From Eukaryota sp. TZLM1-RC (lineage: Eukaryota; Metamonada: BaSk clade), in the NCBI GenBank assembly GCA_040285825.1, contig JAUPSS010000008.1, positions 434,001 through 498,000 on the forward strand: a stretch of DNA of 64,000 bases. Direction: 5' to 3'. Numbering within the stretch: position 1 is the stretch's first letter; the number at the start of each line of letters is the position of its first letter. A model generated the notes under the pieces. It was not told the DNA's origin. It saw nothing but the letters and a program-made list of their open reading frames with translations, and made no database searches. A program made the position numbers and the translations under genes. Shown here one piece after another: positions 62,807 to 64,000 of the stretch.

Positions 62807-63006
62807 CACTTAGATACATCAAGTCGCGAGGCTTTGTTCTGTGAATGCAGTAGGTGTATTTAAGTGAGGTAGCCCATTGATGAAGATCATGATTGTCTTT
62901 GTCAAATGATGCTACATGTCTCTTACACCCTGTGAGTAGAAATTGAGAAAGTTGAAAACAGGAGTGAATTTCACAGGGGAATGCATGATAAGTGAAATTC
63001 ACAGTA

Positions 63007-63769
63007 ATACCAGTTAATTTTCCACCCATTCAATTTTTGTTGGTAATAAATCATTCTCCTCATCAACAGGTTTCACTGCTGCTTTCATCAATGGTTGGTG
63101 AAAAACACATTTCATCAATATGCAAACAAGTAGAACCACAAGAGAATGAACCAAGTTTCTACAGTATTGACAAGTTTAGTTGAGTGTAATTATGTTTTGC
63201 ATTCCACTTTGAACTCCTTTCCATTTTCTGAGTTCTTTATTGCTCAATATGTTTCACAACTTTGATTTTCTTGGGAACACGATGATATGATACTTGAGGC
63301 ATAAGATAACAAGAGTAAGGAGTAATTTTATTAGATTTCACTCGCTATCACTAGTGAAGTCTATTACACACTAGAGTAATTGTCCACAGTACAACACTAG
63401 CTTTTCCCCCTCTTTCATCTCAAAAGACAGCTATGAGAATTGAGCAATAAGAATTGAGCAGGTTCTTGAGCAATAAACTTTTATTGGATTTCACATCTTC
63501 AATGAGAAAAGGGTTCAGCTAAACATCACTCACTTATTAATAACAATTGTAGACCAACGGTATTGTAAAGGCTAGTGAGTGATTGAAGAGAAAGTTTAGA
63601 GTGGTATTTAATCAATAATCATCTATAGAAACACGCATTGTTTGAGTTAGCAAAATTGAAACAAAATGTTTATAAAACTATCCAACATTGAGGAATTGGA
63701 TCCCTATTCGTTATAACTACTATTAATTTGATAATAAATTAGCTATAATTCTTTGCTAATGTTGAGCCA
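63007..63769. other. Spacer right of the inverted repeat
   Basis: Contains the second copy of the dispersed repeat (63,284-63,402) and short direct repeats of gagcaataa near 63,443-63,475. No gene assigned. Confidence 0.5.
63284..63402 (+). repeat. About 115-bp dispersed repeat, copy 2
   Basis: Matches 27,935-28,053, most strongly at taattgtccacagtacaac. Confidence 0.55.
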
Positions 63770-64000
63770 TAGAGAGATTTGAAGTAAAATTAATAAATAA
63801 TGGATAAATAAGTTTCACAAAATAGCATTGTAGTGATGGGTGATAAAAGCAAACCAATTTTAAGCATAAAGCACCTACAAAGAATGTTGGTTATCGAAAG
63901 GTGTTTAAAAACCGTAACTTCCGTCTATTACTGGATAATTATATAACTAGTCCTCGATGTCATGCATGTGTACGCAAGGGGAAAGAAGGTGAAAAAGTAA
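63770..64000 (+). pseudogene. Fanzor A' fragment at the window edge
   Basis: From about 63,826 it matches 43,191-43,370 at over 90 percent, including NFRLLLDNYITS and CHACVRKGKEGEKVK. A deletion near 63,842 (gtgataaaag against gtgattggaag) and an altered cgaaaggtgttt stretch break the frame. The upstream part (63,770-63,825) is more diverged. The element continues beyond the window. Confidence 0.7.

Larger units (their letters stand above)
58818..63006 (-). repeat. Right arm of the 4.19-kb inverted repeat
   Basis: Reverse complement of 47,338-51,521. Its inner end lies within the RIIa gene, which continues uninterrupted to 58,456. So this arm keeps the original arrangement at that end. Confidence 0.92.

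Noticed and set aside
1-64000. CRISPR array or prokaryotic defence island
   Set aside because: No regularly spaced direct repeats, no cas-like genes, no operons or ribosome-binding sites; the gene content is eukaryotic.
1-64000. Assignment to a named lineage from start-proximal TCA motifs resembling trichomonad initiators
   Set aside because: TCAYWW-like strings occur before some genes but not others, so the evidence is too weak.

Overview
The window looks like nuclear DNA from an AT-rich, gene-dense, flagellated protist. It uses the standard genetic code, since TAA, TAG and TGA all end genes. Its cellular genes are short, close together and mostly uninterrupted, with one 34-nt intron visible in a kinase gene. 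The cellular genes recognised are an NXF1/Mex67 mRNA exporter, a FAM228-like protein, an MGRN1/LOG2-type RING E3 ligase, a TRAF-type zinc-finger protein, a K+-dependent Na+/Ca2+ exchanger, a CaMKK-like kinase and an RIIa/Dpy-30-fold protein. There are also two unassigned genes, a 714-aa protein and a 295-aa coiled coil. The RIIa and FAM228 types point to a cilium or flagellum. The lineage cannot be fixed from this window.

Most of the window is mobile DNA. (i) A complete, recent Ty3/gypsy element lies at 9,605-16,991, with 154-bp LTRs differing at one base and a TTAG target duplication. Dead relatives lie at 1-2,343 and 51,521-52,201. (ii) There are at least four families of non-LTR retrotransposon, here called LINE-I to LINE-IV. 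They have a reverse transcriptase, a C-terminal CCHC finger and a restriction-like endonuclease, and are mostly truncated, nested or internally deleted. (iii) Three lineages of Fanzor (eukaryotic TnpB-like, RNA-guided nuclease family) are present. Fanzor A is at 4,520-7,177 and 53,897-56,552, with relatives A' at 42,740-43,560 and 63,770-64,000. Fanzor B is at 47,674-49,574 and 60,772-62,731, with a 5' scrap near 41 kb. Fanzor B2 is at 23,127-24,990. (iv) Small fragments of IS630/Tc1-mariner-like and possibly MULE transposases are also present.

Two large duplications shape the right half. A 4.19-kb inverted repeat (47,338-51,521 against 58,818-63,006) carries Fanzor B, a divergent promoter, a coiled-coil gene and the start of the RIIa-domain gene. 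A 5-kb direct block (1,663-7,177 against 51,521-56,552) carries dead gypsy pol, two LINE-I pieces and Fanzor A. In the left arm of the inverted repeat this block cuts the RIIa gene. In its second location the block sits just upstream of the CaMKK-like gene, and in its first location just upstream of NXF1.

The most interesting material is the set of Fanzors. Each of the three lineages has a strong stem-loop 17-42 bases after the nuclease stop codon, which is where a Fanzor guide RNA would be expected. Fanzors A and A' both have Asn where the RuvC-III catalytic Asp should be, while B and B2 keep the Asp. The two A copies are a patchwork of near-identical and strongly diverged segments, suggesting gene conversion. 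A shared upstream motif links the 714-aa gene with the coiled-coil gene. All homology calls were made by eye from motifs; no database search was run.
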